In this document: piece by piece, positions 45,333-54,625 of the stretch
Layout of the letters: each line of letters opens with the position of its first letter
Position numbering within the stretch: the stretch's first letter is position 1
Source of the DNA: Akkermansiaceae bacterium
GTDB taxonomy: Bacteria; Verrucomicrobiota; Verrucomicrobiia; Verrucomicrobiales; DEV007
Direction of reading: 5' to 3'
Assembly: GCA_024233005.1 (NCBI GenBank)
Contig: JACKQE010000012.1
Coordinates: 62,001 to 126,000 of the forward strand
DNA length: 64,000 bases
Position numbers and translations under genes: made by a program
The notes under the pieces: generated by a model
Databases searched by the model: none
What the model was told of the DNA's origin: nothing
What the model saw: only the letters and a program-made list of their open reading frames with translations

Positions 45333-46451
45333 ATGAAGTCGCTCCTCAAACCATCTCTGAACTGGTTGCTCGTGTTCGTGCCCACTGCGGTCTATCTGCA
45401 AACCCGGGGAGAATCCTGGCAAACCTGGACCTTTGTCACTGCCTGTCTTGCGGTGATCCCATTGGCTGGATGGATGGGGCGAGCCACCGAACACCTCGCG
45501 GAGCGCACCAGCGAGGGCATTGGGGGACTGCTCAATGCGACTTTCGGCAATGCTGCTGAACTGATCATCGCCTTCATGGCCATGCGCCAGGGACTCACCG
45601 ACATCGTGAAGGCCTCCCTGACCGGCTCAATCATCGGCAACGTCCTCCTGGTGCTCGGGGCGGCCCTCTTTTTCGGGGGCATGAAGAACAAGGAGCAGGT
45701 CTTCAACGCGGTCGGTGCGAGGATGCAAAGCACGCTGATGACCATCGCCGCAGTCGGACTGGTCGCCCCCGCTGCCTTTCACCATTCGGTGGATCCGGGC
45801 AGCTTCAAAAACGAGGTCCCACTGAGCCTGATCATCTCGATCATCCTTTTGGTGACCTATCTGATGGGGCTGTGGTTCTCCCTGCGAACCCACAAGCATT
45901 TGTTCTCGGGTCACGGCCACAGCACCGAGGACAATGTGATCGGCGAGCGCCGGCATGTCGGACCCGGCGTCTGGCCGATGAGCGTCTCCATCATTGTCCT
46001 GGTCGTGGCAACCGGTTTGGTCGCCTGGATCAGCGAGATTCTGGTCCACACGGTCGAGCATGCGGGGCATGCCATGGGGATGAACAATGTCTTTATCGGC
46101 GTGGTCGTGGTCGCCATCATCGGCAATGCGGCCGAGCACAGCACCGCGGTGTTGATGGCCCTGAAGAACCGGATGGACCTCAGCCTGGGGATCGCCATCG
46201 GCAGCAGCATCCAAGTGGCGTTGTTCGTCGCTCCGGTCCTCGTCATCTCGAGCCACTTTTTTGCCCCCACCCCGCTGGATCTGGTCTTCACCCTGCCGGA
46301 AGTCATCGCGGTGGTGCTGGCGATCGCGGTGAGCAGCCAGATATCGGGAGACGGCCGCTCCAACTGGCTCGAGGGCGCGCTCCTGTTGGCAGTCTACGCG
46401 GTGCTGGGCGTCGTCTTTTATTATTTGCCGGAAGTCGCTACCAGCCATTGA
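45333..46451 (+). CDS. cax: Calcium/proton exchanger (CAX family)
   Basis: The protein has 372 residues with about eleven hydrophobic segments. The two inverted alpha-repeats that define the cation/Ca2+ exchanger superfamily are present: GLLNATFGNAAELIIAFMA (first half) and VAIIGNAAEHSTAVLMA (second half), with the conserved acidic residues. A His-containing hydrophilic loop (RTHKHLFSGHGHSTED) separates the halves. It would export Ca2+ from the cytoplasm against protons across the inner membrane. Confidence 0.95.
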   Translation: MKSLLKPSLNWLLVFVPTAVYLQTRGESWQTWTFVTACLAVIPLAGWMGRATEHLAERTSEGIGGLLNATFGNAAELIIAFMAMRQGLTDIVKASLTGSIIGNVLLVLGAALFFGGMKNKEQVFNAVGARMQSTLMTIAAVGLVAPAAFHHSVDPGSFKNEVPLSLIISIILLVTYLMGLWFSLRTHKHLFSGHGHSTEDNVIGERRHVGPGVWPMSVSIIVLVVATGLVAWISEILVHTVEHAGHAMGMNNVFIGVVVVAIIGNAAEHSTAVLMALKNRMDLSLGIAIGSSIQVALFVAPVLVISSHFFAPTPLDLVFTLPEVIAVVLAIAVSSQISGDGRSNWLEGALLLAVYAVLGVVFYYLPEVATSH

Positions 46452-46473
46452 CCGCCTCAGGCACCGTCGGCTG

Positions 46474-49400
46474 TCATTCGCGGGTCACGAACTCGTCGGT
46501 GTTCATCAAGGCCCGCGCCACGGCGGTCCAGGAGGCGGCCTCGGAGCGGTCCATGCCGGTGGGAAGCTCACCAGGAGCGACTTTCCCCGCCTCCTCGGGA
46601 TTTGCCGCAAAGCGCCGGGCCTGCAAGGCTTGGAAAGCCACCACTTTCCCGAGCTCGTCATCGGAAGGGGTGCGCGAGTAGCAGAGAAGGAAGGCGCGGC
46701 CGACCCGTTGGAGGACCGCCTTGTGATCGGACCCCGGAATTTCGCGCAGCAGCCGGGAAGCCAGCCCTTGGGCAAACTCAAAAAATCCGGGATCATTGGC
46801 GAGAGTGAGCGACTGCAGTGGTGTGTTGGAGCGAGGACGTCGAGTACAGACTGATTGGAAATCAGGCGCATCAAACGTTGTCAGCATGGGATGCGGAGCA
46901 CTGCGGTAAAAGCGAGTGTAGAGAGTACGCCGGTAACGATTGGCACCGGTGTCCGCTGTCCAACCTTTGTTGTTCTGAGTGAAGGCATAGACTCCTTCCG
47001 GTTGGGGCGGCCGCACTGGTGGCCCTCCAATGCGGGGAGAAAGCAAGCCGCTGGCGGCCAAGGCCGAATCACGGACGATCTCGGCATCGCAACGGATCCG
47101 GCTCTGTCGGCCCAACAGGAGATTCCGAGGATCTGCCGCTCCAAGATCGCTGCGCCAAAGCGAGGCCTGTCGGTAAGTCGCTGAGGTGGCGATGAGCTGG
47201 TGCAGCTCCCGCACCGACCAGCCGTGATCCATGAACCAGGCCGCCAGCCAATCAAGGAGTTCCGGGTGCGTCGGATAGGCCCCCTGGGTGCCGAAATCAT
47301 TCTCCGTCTCCACCAGGCCATGCCCGAAATACCGCATCCAAATCCTGTTCACCGTTACTCGCGCGGTGAGTGGGTTTTCCCGGCTGACCAGCCATTTGGC
47401 GAGATCGAGACGCGTTGCTGGGACCGCACCCACTGACGGATGGGGCAGGAAGCCGGGCACATCCGGAGCGAGAACCCCCTGCGTTTTGTCCTCGCGCAGA
47501 AAGTCACCCCGGGTATGCACATAGGTCGACCGCGGCGTTTTCAGTTCACGCAGGATCATGCTGCTGGCCTTCGGTCCCAGTCCGAGACGCTTGCGGGCGG
47601 CATCCACTTCTGCCCTAACCCTATTGAGCTCCTGGTCGGCCGAGGCAAAAGCCTCTTCGACCTGCTTCTTCTGCTCCTTGGAACGCTTCTCCAGAGGCGT
47701 TTTGAGGGCCATCTGCCAGGCCGGTGGCTGCGTCTTCGGCGGTGGAACCGGGCTCGTATCAAGACCGAATCTCCCGGTGTTGTAATTGGCATTGACCTCA
47801 TGCCGCAGGGTGAGTTCGATCCGACTGCCGATGGGCAATCTTTTGGTCAGGGCAAACGAGGCCCAGTGATCCGCATTCATCGGTCCCGGGGCATTGGGAC
47901 CGACATTGATGGCCCAACCAGTTCCGGGATCGTGATCGATGGCACCACTCGCAGGATAGCCTGGTTGGGCATGATCAGCCGAAGCTCCGGCAAATGGCAC
48001 CGACACCCCGTCGGCGGTCAGTTCCACTTCAGAGAGGACCAGGTTGCCATTGCCAGCACGACCGGGCCCTTTTTTGGGCAGGGAATCATGGGTCAAAAGC
48101 CGGAGACGAAGGCCCTCCATGGGCACAGAAGTGACCCATCGGACATGGTAAACCTCCCGTTCCCCTCCTTTGCCAGCGAGGACCGAACCGTCCTCGAGAA
48201 GGTCGAGCGATGCTCCGCCTTCGGATGACAATGATTCTGGACGGACCAGCGTCCAGTCAGGCTCTGGCGGGTGGTCAGCGGAGGGAAGGTCCACGAACAG
48301 GCCGGCTTCCCAGGCTTTCTGGCGCAGTGGGCGGGATTTTTCCAGATCCGCCAACCGGGATTCGGCCGCCTCCAAGCTTTTGCGCAGAGCCGGGTCGGTC
48401 GATGCCTGGAACATTTCCCCTTCGTACAAGTCTACGGTCGGACCGATGTTGTTGATGTCTTCGGTGGAATTGAAAAAGGCAAAAAAAGAATAGAAATCGC
48501 GTTGGGTGATGGGATCGAACTTGTGATCGTGACACTGCGCACACCCAAGCGTGAGCCCCAGCCAGACCGCCCCGGTGGTGGAGACGCGGTCGACGACCTC
48601 CTCATTGCGGAATTGTTCAGGGTCGGTCCCCCCCTCCTGATTGATCAGGGTGTTCCGGTGGAAACCCGTGGCGATCAGCTGGGCCTTGGTCGGTTGGGGC
48701 AGCAGGTCACCCGCCAATTGCTCAATGGTGAACTGGTCGAAAGGCATACCGTCCCCGATCGCCCGGATGACCCAGTCACGGTAGGGCCACATGACTCTGT
48801 CCCCATCGATCGTGTAACCGTTCGAGTCCGCGTAGCGCGCCTGGTCAAGCCAGTGCCGGGCCCAGCGCTCGGCATGATGAGGCGATTCGAGGAGTGCCTG
48901 CACCGTGCGGGCGACCGCGCCTTCCGGATCAGTGGCACGGGCTTTTTGGAAGGCCGCGATCTCTGGGGGTGACGGCAACAGTCCGGTGAGGTCCAAGTGA
49001 AGCCGTCGCAGGAGGGTGGCGTCATCCGCTTCGGGAGAGGGAGTCAATCCATGCTCCTCCAAACCATGAAGGATAAAGGCATCGATGGGATTGTGGACCC
49101 AACCGGAAGCACTCACCTCCGGTGGCTTCACCGGTTTCACCGGGAGAAATGCCCAATGGTCCTCGTATTCCGCGCCTTCCGCAATCCAACGTCGCAGCAG
49201 GGCGATTTCGGCCTGGGTCGGGTGCTTCTTGGTCTCCGGAGGAGGCATGATCTCATCGGACTCAGGATGGGTCATCCGCTGGAGGAGGAGCGACTGTTCC
49301 GGCCGGCCGGGAAGCACGGCAACTCCTCCTTCTTTGCGCTGGTTGGTTGCCCCGTCACGGGTGTCAAGCCGCAGATCCGCCTTCCGTCCCTTCGCATCCG

Positions 49401-49560
49401 GGCCATGGCAGTGGAAGCAATACTCCGAAAGAAGAGGCCGCACATCCCGGTTGAACCGGAGTTTGCCGTCTTCCGCCCGGGTGTGAACCGGGATCAGGAC
49501 GCAGACCAAAGCCAGAGGGAAACCAATGCGGCACAATACCATGCGTGGAAAATACCGCAT
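46474..49560 (-). CDS. PSD1-type cytochrome (PSCyt1, DUF1549, DUF1553), second copy
   Basis: The protein has 1028 residues from the ATG at 49560; an ATG six codons later is possible. The N-terminus has a signal peptide (VLCRIGFPLALVCVLIPVHT). PSCyt1 carries the haem site YCFHCHGPDAKGRKADLRLD. DUF1549 follows (NPIDAFILHGLEEHGLTPSP through QCHDHKFDPITQRDFY). DUF1553 forms the C-terminus (RNPLTARVTVN-like block, then RTPSDDELGKVV). It lacks the N-terminal LamG domain of the copy at 23062-26109 and has no DUF1501 gene beside it, which is unusual for this family. Confidence 0.95.
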   Translation of the reverse strand: MRYFPRMVLCRIGFPLALVCVLIPVHTRAEDGKLRFNRDVRPLLSEYCFHCHGPDAKGRKADLRLDTRDGATNQRKEGGVAVLPGRPEQSLLLQRMTHPESDEIMPPPETKKHPTQAEIALLRRWIAEGAEYEDHWAFLPVKPVKPPEVSASGWVHNPIDAFILHGLEEHGLTPSPEADDATLLRRLHLDLTGLLPSPPEIAAFQKARATDPEGAVARTVQALLESPHHAERWARHWLDQARYADSNGYTIDGDRVMWPYRDWVIRAIGDGMPFDQFTIEQLAGDLLPQPTKAQLIATGFHRNTLINQEGGTDPEQFRNEEVVDRVSTTGAVWLGLTLGCAQCHDHKFDPITQRDFYSFFAFFNSTEDINNIGPTVDLYEGEMFQASTDPALRKSLEAAESRLADLEKSRPLRQKAWEAGLFVDLPSADHPPEPDWTLVRPESLSSEGGASLDLLEDGSVLAGKGGEREVYHVRWVTSVPMEGLRLRLLTHDSLPKKGPGRAGNGNLVLSEVELTADGVSVPFAGASADHAQPGYPASGAIDHDPGTGWAINVGPNAPGPMNADHWASFALTKRLPIGSRIELTLRHEVNANYNTGRFGLDTSPVPPPKTQPPAWQMALKTPLEKRSKEQKKQVEEAFASADQELNRVRAEVDAARKRLGLGPKASSMILRELKTPRSTYVHTRGDFLREDKTQGVLAPDVPGFLPHPSVGAVPATRLDLAKWLVSRENPLTARVTVNRIWMRYFGHGLVETENDFGTQGAYPTHPELLDWLAAWFMDHGWSVRELHQLIATSATYRQASLWRSDLGAADPRNLLLGRQSRIRCDAEIVRDSALAASGLLSPRIGGPPVRPPQPEGVYAFTQNNKGWTADTGANRYRRTLYTRFYRSAPHPMLTTFDAPDFQSVCTRRPRSNTPLQSLTLANDPGFFEFAQGLASRLLREIPGSDHKAVLQRVGRAFLLCYSRTPSDDELGKVVAFQALQARRFAANPEEAGKVAPGELPTGMDRSEAASWTAVARALMNTDEFVTRE

Positions 49561-49758
49561 TCCGGAGCCCCTGCACAGGGCACAATCAGGGGAGGCCACC
49601 ACTTCGGCTTTCCTCAAAAAAAACCGCGTCAGCTGGGCAGCCCCCATCAGACAGGGATTCGCAAATGCTGAACCGCTCTTTCCCGGCGATCGCGCAAAGG
49701 ACAGATTCCACTCGGAGTCCTCCCCACAAAGCAAGGGAGGAACTGGATCAGCAGCACC

Positions 49759-51225
49759 TCACCCGATGACCTCGGGCCAGTCGGTGTGGAAGAACTCGCC
49801 TTCCGGCTTGTCAACGCGCTCGTAGGTGTGGGCACCGAAGAAATCGCGTTGAGCCTGGAGAAGGTTTGCCGGCAGTCGTTCCGCCCGGTAACTGTCGTAG
49901 TAGCCGAGGCTGGCGGAGAAAGCAGGCACGGGAATCCCGTTCAGCATGGCCAATGAGACCACTTCACGCCAACTCTGCTGGTTGCTGTTGAGGATGTTTT
50001 TGAAATAGGGGTCGAGCATGAGGTTGCCCAATCCCGGGTTGCTCCGGTACGCATCGGTGATGAAGTTGAGGAAACGGGCCCGGATGATGCAGCCCCCACG
50101 CCAGATGGCGGCGATGCGTCCAAGGTCGAGATCCCAATTCTTTTTCCCACTCATCGTCTTGATGAGGTCCAGCCCCTGGGCGTAGCTGATGATCTTGGAA
50201 GCGTAGAGGGCGTCGTGAACCTTTTTGACGAGAACCTCCTTGGGCCAGGGAGTGGTCCCATCGCCCATGGCAAGCGCCCCGATGGGAGTAGGCCCCCGCA
50301 GTTCTTTGCTCGCGAGGACACGCTCCTTTTTCTTGGAGGAGAGAATCCGCGCCTCCACGGCCGCATTGATGGTGCTGATGACGACGGCGTTCTCCGCCGC
50401 ATTGAGCAACGTCCACTGTCCGGTGCCCTTCTGCCCGGCCTTGTCCACGATGAGTTCCACGACGGAACGCCCGGTCTCCCGGTCGACCTGCTCGAGAGCC
50501 TTGCCGGTGATCTGGATGAGGTAACTTTGCAGTTCCCCATCGTTCCATTCGTTAAAAATGGCGGCCATTTCGTCGGTGGTGAATCCCGCGTGCTTGAAGA
50601 GGTTGTAGGCCTCGCAGATGAGCTGCATGTCGCCGTACTCGATGCCATTGTGGATCATCTTGACATAATGGCCGGCGCCGCCGGGTCCGATGTGGATGAC
50701 ACAGGGCTCGCCGTCGACCTTGGCGGCGATGCTCTCAAAGATGGGCTTCATGACTTCCCAAGTGCTGGCCGGACCGCCTGGCATGATGGATGGCCCTTTG
50801 CGCGCCCCTTCCTCGCCGCCTGAAACTCCCGCGCCGATGAAGCGGAGCCCTTTTGTTGCAAGGTAGGCATCGCGACGCTCGGTGGCCTGATAGAAGGAGT
50901 TGCCACCGTCAATGATGATGTCATCCTCGTCCAACAAAGGGATGAGCTGTTCGATGACAGCATCCACCGCATCGCGGTCGGTGTCCTTTACGGCCGTGGA
51001 TTTGACCATGATGTGGATTTTCCGCGGCCGGGCAAGACTTTGGACGAAATCTTCCACGGTGTGGGCTCCCACAAGCTTTTTGCCAGGATGAGCGGCGATG
51101 AAATCGTCGGTGACGCTGGTGGTACGGTTGTAGACGGAAACCTGGAAGCCACGGCTCTCCACATTCAGGACGAGGTTTTGGCCCATCACGGCGAGCCCGT
51201 AGAGGCCGAAATCACTTTTGCTCAT
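49759..51225 (-). CDS. gnd: 6-phosphogluconate dehydrogenase (decarboxylating)
   Basis: The protein has 488 residues, the long form. GLYGLAVMGQNLVLNVESRG is the NADP-binding fold. Catalytic-site blocks are GGNSFYQATERR, FIGAGVSGGEEGARKGPSIM, GGAGHYVKMIHNGIEYGDMQ and IAAIWRGGCIIRARFL. The C-terminal tail FGAHTYERVDKPEGEFFHTD is complete. It converts 6-phosphogluconate and NADP+ to ribulose-5-phosphate, CO2 and NADPH, the pentose-phosphate step just before RpiB, which is coded at 7634. It diverges from moaE. Confidence 0.98.
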   Translation of the reverse strand: MSKSDFGLYGLAVMGQNLVLNVESRGFQVSVYNRTTSVTDDFIAAHPGKKLVGAHTVEDFVQSLARPRKIHIMVKSTAVKDTDRDAVDAVIEQLIPLLDEDDIIIDGGNSFYQATERRDAYLATKGLRFIGAGVSGGEEGARKGPSIMPGGPASTWEVMKPIFESIAAKVDGEPCVIHIGPGGAGHYVKMIHNGIEYGDMQLICEAYNLFKHAGFTTDEMAAIFNEWNDGELQSYLIQITGKALEQVDRETGRSVVELIVDKAGQKGTGQWTLLNAAENAVVISTINAAVEARILSSKKKERVLASKELRGPTPIGALAMGDGTTPWPKEVLVKKVHDALYASKIISYAQGLDLIKTMSGKKNWDLDLGRIAAIWRGGCIIRARFLNFITDAYRSNPGLGNLMLDPYFKNILNSNQQSWREVVSLAMLNGIPVPAFSASLGYYDSYRAERLPANLLQAQRDFFGAHTYERVDKPEGEFFHTDWPEVIG

Positions 51226-51333
51226 TGCTGTTTTGGTTGGATCGTTTTCAATAAGGAACAGGGGCGCATTGTCGCCTCTCCACCGTCAAACTCAAGCTCC
51301 GCCCTCGCCGATTTTTCCACCTTCCCGCCCGTT

Positions 51334-51735
51334 ATGGACGAAAACCCGTCTTTCAGTTCACTTTCGGACCTGCCGGTGGAGGAGTTTGAACGCGCGCTTC
51401 TGTCCTCGTCCCGCCATGGCGCCGACATCCGTTTCCATGGGGTGGTGCGTGAAACGGAGGCCGGTCGTCTCATCAAAGGCATCGACTACAGCGCCTATGA
51501 ATCCATGGCGACGCGCGAACTGGAACGCATTGTCAGGGAGTTGCAGGAGGAAAACCCCGATCGGCGCATCGCCGTGCACCATCGGGTGGGATTCGTCGCC
51601 GCCGGAGAAGCCTCACTGCTCATCCGTGTCCAGACAGCCCACAGCGCGGAGGCCTTCGCCACCTGCCAGGAATGCCTGCGCCGCATCAAAGCCGAGGTTC
51701 CCATCTGGAAACGCGTGGTTTACCGCCACGGTTGA
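51334..51735 (+). CDS. moaE: Molybdopterin synthase catalytic subunit MoaE
   Basis: The protein has 133 residues from the ATG at 51334; the frame is open much further back, but that part is antisense to gnd. RFHGVVRETEAG is the N-terminal signature. YSAYESMATRELERIVREL and HRVGFVAAGEASLLIRV follow, and the active-site lysine lies in KAEVPIWKRVVY. With MoaD-thiocarboxylate it adds two sulfurs to cPMP. No moaD or other moa gene is in the window, so the partner must be elsewhere. Confidence 0.92.
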   Translation: MDENPSFSSLSDLPVEEFERALLSSSRHGADIRFHGVVRETEAGRLIKGIDYSAYESMATRELERIVRELQEENPDRRIAVHHRVGFVAAGEASLLIRVQTAHSAEAFATCQECLRRIKAEVPIWKRVVYRHG

Positions 51736-51753
51736 ACGACCCGGGGCCTGAAC

Positions 51754-53142
51754 TCATTGCCCCCGCAGGTCGTAGCAAAGGATCCTCGCGCCCTGCGTGT
51801 TCTGGTTCACGTAGAGCAGGCCATGGCGCAAGGCGGGCAGAGCCCAAGTCTCGGGGGCGTAGAATAGCTGGGCTTTGGCCAGAATCTTGGCGCCGCCGGG
51901 ACCGAGATCAAGCCAGAGCAGGGTGCCGCTCTCGCCGAGACAGAGGAAGGCCCCATCGACAGACATGAGGCTGCCACGCCCCAAATTGACCCGAATATCC
52001 TTGCCCTGCCAAGTGGCGGTGAGCCCTTGGAAACCTTCGCTCCAAAGAAGACGCCCAGTCGCGGCTTCATAGCAAACAAGATCTCCAGCGCTGCCAGCCA
52101 GCCCATACAAGTGACCTTCATGAAACACCGGGGTCTGCATCTGGCAACCGAAGCGCGGGGCTTCCCAGGCTGGTGTTGCTTGGAAGGCCTCATCATAGCG
52201 CACCATCAGACCTCCCTTGCCATAATCCTCCGTCACAAAGACGCGATCCGGGCCGGCTGGCACCGGACTGGCGGCCAGCACCGAAGCAAACATGCCGGTG
52301 CGCCAGGGAATCGAACTGTCGATGGCACCGGTCGCGGGGTCGAGACAGATGAGCCCACCGGTCGGCGGATCGGTCATGCCTCCGGCGAAGACAAGGATCC
52401 GCGATCGGCCATGCAGAGTGGCCGCGACGGGGGAAGCGTAGCTGCCATTCCATGCATGGGCGGACTTCCAGCGCAGATCCCCGGTCTTGACATCGAAGGC
52501 GACCACACAGGCTCCGGGAGATCCAATGTTGACCACCAAAAGCCCCTCTTGGATGAGCGGACAGGACCCGCAGCCGAAGAAAAACGGCGAATCCCCCAAT
52601 TCGCGCAGCAGATTCTTTTGCCAGACGATCTTGCCGGTGTCGAGTGAAATGGCAAGAAGATCGGAACGTACCCCGAGAGTGAAGACAAGCCTGCTGGCGG
52701 CATCAATGACAGGGCTGGAGCGAGGGGCGTCAGCAATGCCGTAGTTCTGTCCAATAGTGACCGGGTAGTCGACCGTCCAGCGGTGGCGACCCGTCTCCGG
52801 ATGGAGGCATTCGACGGTCTCACGCCCTTCTCTTTCATGGATGAACACAAGATGCTCCCCCACGATGACGGGAGCGGGATGGCCGTTGCCTTTGGTCCGC
52901 TCCCACACCAGGGGAGGCCCGGTCTCGGAGAACGCCTTGCGGAGCGGTTTTTCGACACTGTGACAGTCATCACCGGGTCCGAGGAAACGGGGCCACTCGG
53001 CCACCACGGCGTCGGCTGCCAGCGGTGACGGGGCGACATGAAAGGTGAGACCGGCATCCGCATTCTCCTCTGCCCGGGCCAGCCCTCCTTCCCAGCTGGC
53101 GAGGAATGCGGACCACAGGAGGCAAAGTCTGATCGGGTTCAT
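51754..53142 (-). CDS. Secreted PQQ-like/BamB-like beta-propeller protein
   Basis: The protein has 462 residues. The signal peptide (MNPIRLCLLWSAFLASWEGG) ends near ARA. Repeated blade motifs include CLHPETGRHRWTVDYP, ISLDTGKIVWQKNLL, FDVKTGDLRWKSAHAW, CLDPATGAIDSS and YEAATGRLLWSEGF. They follow the A-x-x-A/T-G-x-x-x-W pattern of PQQ-type propellers. No quinone-dehydrogenase catalytic set was seen, so binding or assembly is more likely than enzyme activity. It is the downstream neighbour of the rhodanese-like lipoprotein gene (20 bases). Confidence 0.88.
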   Translation of the reverse strand: MNPIRLCLLWSAFLASWEGGLARAEENADAGLTFHVAPSPLAADAVVAEWPRFLGPGDDCHSVEKPLRKAFSETGPPLVWERTKGNGHPAPVIVGEHLVFIHEREGRETVECLHPETGRHRWTVDYPVTIGQNYGIADAPRSSPVIDAASRLVFTLGVRSDLLAISLDTGKIVWQKNLLRELGDSPFFFGCGSCPLIQEGLLVVNIGSPGACVVAFDVKTGDLRWKSAHAWNGSYASPVAATLHGRSRILVFAGGMTDPPTGGLICLDPATGAIDSSIPWRTGMFASVLAASPVPAGPDRVFVTEDYGKGGLMVRYDEAFQATPAWEAPRFGCQMQTPVFHEGHLYGLAGSAGDLVCYEAATGRLLWSEGFQGLTATWQGKDIRVNLGRGSLMSVDGAFLCLGESGTLLWLDLGPGGAKILAKAQLFYAPETWALPALRHGLLYVNQNTQGARILCYDLRGQ

Positions 53143-53162
53143 GATGGCGGTGGAAAATAACG

Positions 53163-53948
53163 TCAGGGAGTGGAAGCCGGGCGGCGCACTCCGGGAAGGG
53201 TGAACGACGGGAGATCAAAGGAAGTCGAAGGCATGCCGGACGCAGGAGGAGCAGGCGGAGGACGTGTTGGCGCCGCAGTCGAGGCCGGAGGAGGTGCCTC
53301 AGGGACGGCTTTGGGAGAGGGAGCGGGGGCTCCGGGTGGATTTTTCGGACTGGGAGCAGGCTTGGTTCCATCCCCGGTCTCCACCGGAAGGCCGGCATCA
53401 ACCCAAGCCTCATACCCTCCGATGATTTGGTGGATTTCCAGAAATAGCGCATTGTCCGCCATCATCAAATACGCCGCATAATCCGAACTGTCACTCGGCC
53501 GGGTGTATTTTTCGACGACGATGGTCGGATCAGCAGGGGGCGGCAGAAGCATCCGCTCCCGGTCCTCTTTCCACATCGTGCCATAGAGCAGATAGGCTTG
53601 GTTCTTGTCGAGAAGATCCATCAGGTTCTCCTGGGCGAAACGCGACCCCACCTCCGGAGGAGGTTCTCCGAGAGGTGTCTCCACATAAATGAACTCATGA
53701 TTGACCGCACCGGGAATGTGTCCGGCAGCATACTCCTGAGGGGTCCGGAGATCGATGATCACCATTCCGGGTTTGTTCTTCACGAGGTCCGAGGCCTCCG
53801 CCGCCTCAATATCGAAAAGGGGCCGGAAAGGCCCCACTTCGCGGAGCTGTCCCCCCACCGTGCCGGGAGGCAGAGCAGTATCACAACCGCCCAGGAAACC
53901 CGTCAATACGGCGAGGAGCAGGAGTCGGGGCGGCAGAGCAGCAAACAT
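53163..53948 (-). CDS. Rhodanese-like lipoprotein lacking the catalytic Cys
   Basis: The protein has 261 residues. The N-terminal hydrophobic segment ends in the lipobox LGGC (Cys22). A rhodanese fold spans about 45-175 (VIIDLRTPQEYAAGHIPGA, then IIGGYEAWVDAGLPV). Where active rhodaneses have Cys at the start of the active loop (xLYCxxG), this protein has LLYGTMW with Gly123, so sulfur transfer is not expected. The C-terminal 75 residues are Pro/Ala-rich. It may be a structural or binding domain tethered to the membrane. Confidence 0.85.
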   Translation of the reverse strand: MFAALPPRLLLLAVLTGFLGGCDTALPPGTVGGQLREVGPFRPLFDIEAAEASDLVKNKPGMVIIDLRTPQEYAAGHIPGAVNHEFIYVETPLGEPPPEVGSRFAQENLMDLLDKNQAYLLYGTMWKEDRERMLLPPPADPTIVVEKYTRPSDSSDYAAYLMMADNALFLEIHQIIGGYEAWVDAGLPVETGDGTKPAPSPKNPPGAPAPSPKAVPEAPPPASTAAPTRPPPAPPASGMPSTSFDLPSFTLPGVRRPASTP

Positions 53949-54111
53949 GCGACACGACCTTACCGTTTTTCAGCCCCACTTCAACCCCGGCCTGAAGCCA
54001 ACCTCGCGGCACGATAGTTCTGCTTGATGGGACTTCCATGATAACGGATTGTGTGAGTTGGAGCCAGCAGGTCCGCTGGCTCAGCGTCTTCACCCCATTC
54101 CTGATTTCCCC

Positions 54112-54576
54112 ATGATCGCTGTGCTGTCTCTGCCATTTTCCCGGAAGGTGTTTCCTGTTGTCGCCATGACAGCCGGTCTGGTGCTGTCCGCCTGCTCACC
54201 TCCGGCCGGCGATGGTTCGAATGCCGCAACCAAAGTGGCCTTCAGCGAATTCAAGCCCCTGTTGGAGACGCATTGCATCCGCTGTCACAACACCAAATCT
54301 GTGTTTGGCGGGCTGGTTTTGGAAAACCGCGCGAAGGCCTTCGCCGGAGGAAGCCGCGGCCCGTCGATCAAACCAGGGGATGCGGCTGGCAGTCTATTTT
54401 ACCAAGTGCTGGATCTTCCGGCGGACCAGTACCACGCCATGCCTGCCACCGGCCCCAAACTGAATGCGGCGGAGAAAAAACTTGTGCACGACTGGATCCA
54501 AAGTGGCGCGGATTGGCCGGAGGGTCCGGAAGGGCAAATCAAAGCAATCGCCACTGTTCCTTCCGACAATATCTGA
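54112..54576 (+). CDS. Small c-type cytochrome lipoprotein (planctomycete-type cytochrome C)
   Basis: The protein has 154 residues from the ATG at 54112. A hydrophobic leader ends in the lipobox LSAC (about residue 29). The haem-binding motif ETHCIRCHNTKS follows, then LVLENRAKAFAGGSRGPSIK and DQYHAMPATGPKLNAAEKKL, which match the PSCyt1-type domain with a distal Met or His ligand. It is a stand-alone version of the cytochrome domain found in the PSD1 proteins. It diverges from the rhodanese-like gene and precedes the thioredoxin-like gene by 49 bases. Confidence 0.88.
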   Translation: MIAVLSLPFSRKVFPVVAMTAGLVLSACSPPAGDGSNAATKVAFSEFKPLLETHCIRCHNTKSVFGGLVLENRAKAFAGGSRGPSIKPGDAAGSLFYQVLDLPADQYHAMPATGPKLNAAEKKLVHDWIQSGADWPEGPEGQIKAIATVPSDNI

Positions 54577-54625
54577 GCCCCTTTCGAGTGGCCAAGGTCC
54601 TGATGCTCCCCTCCAAGCTCCCGAC

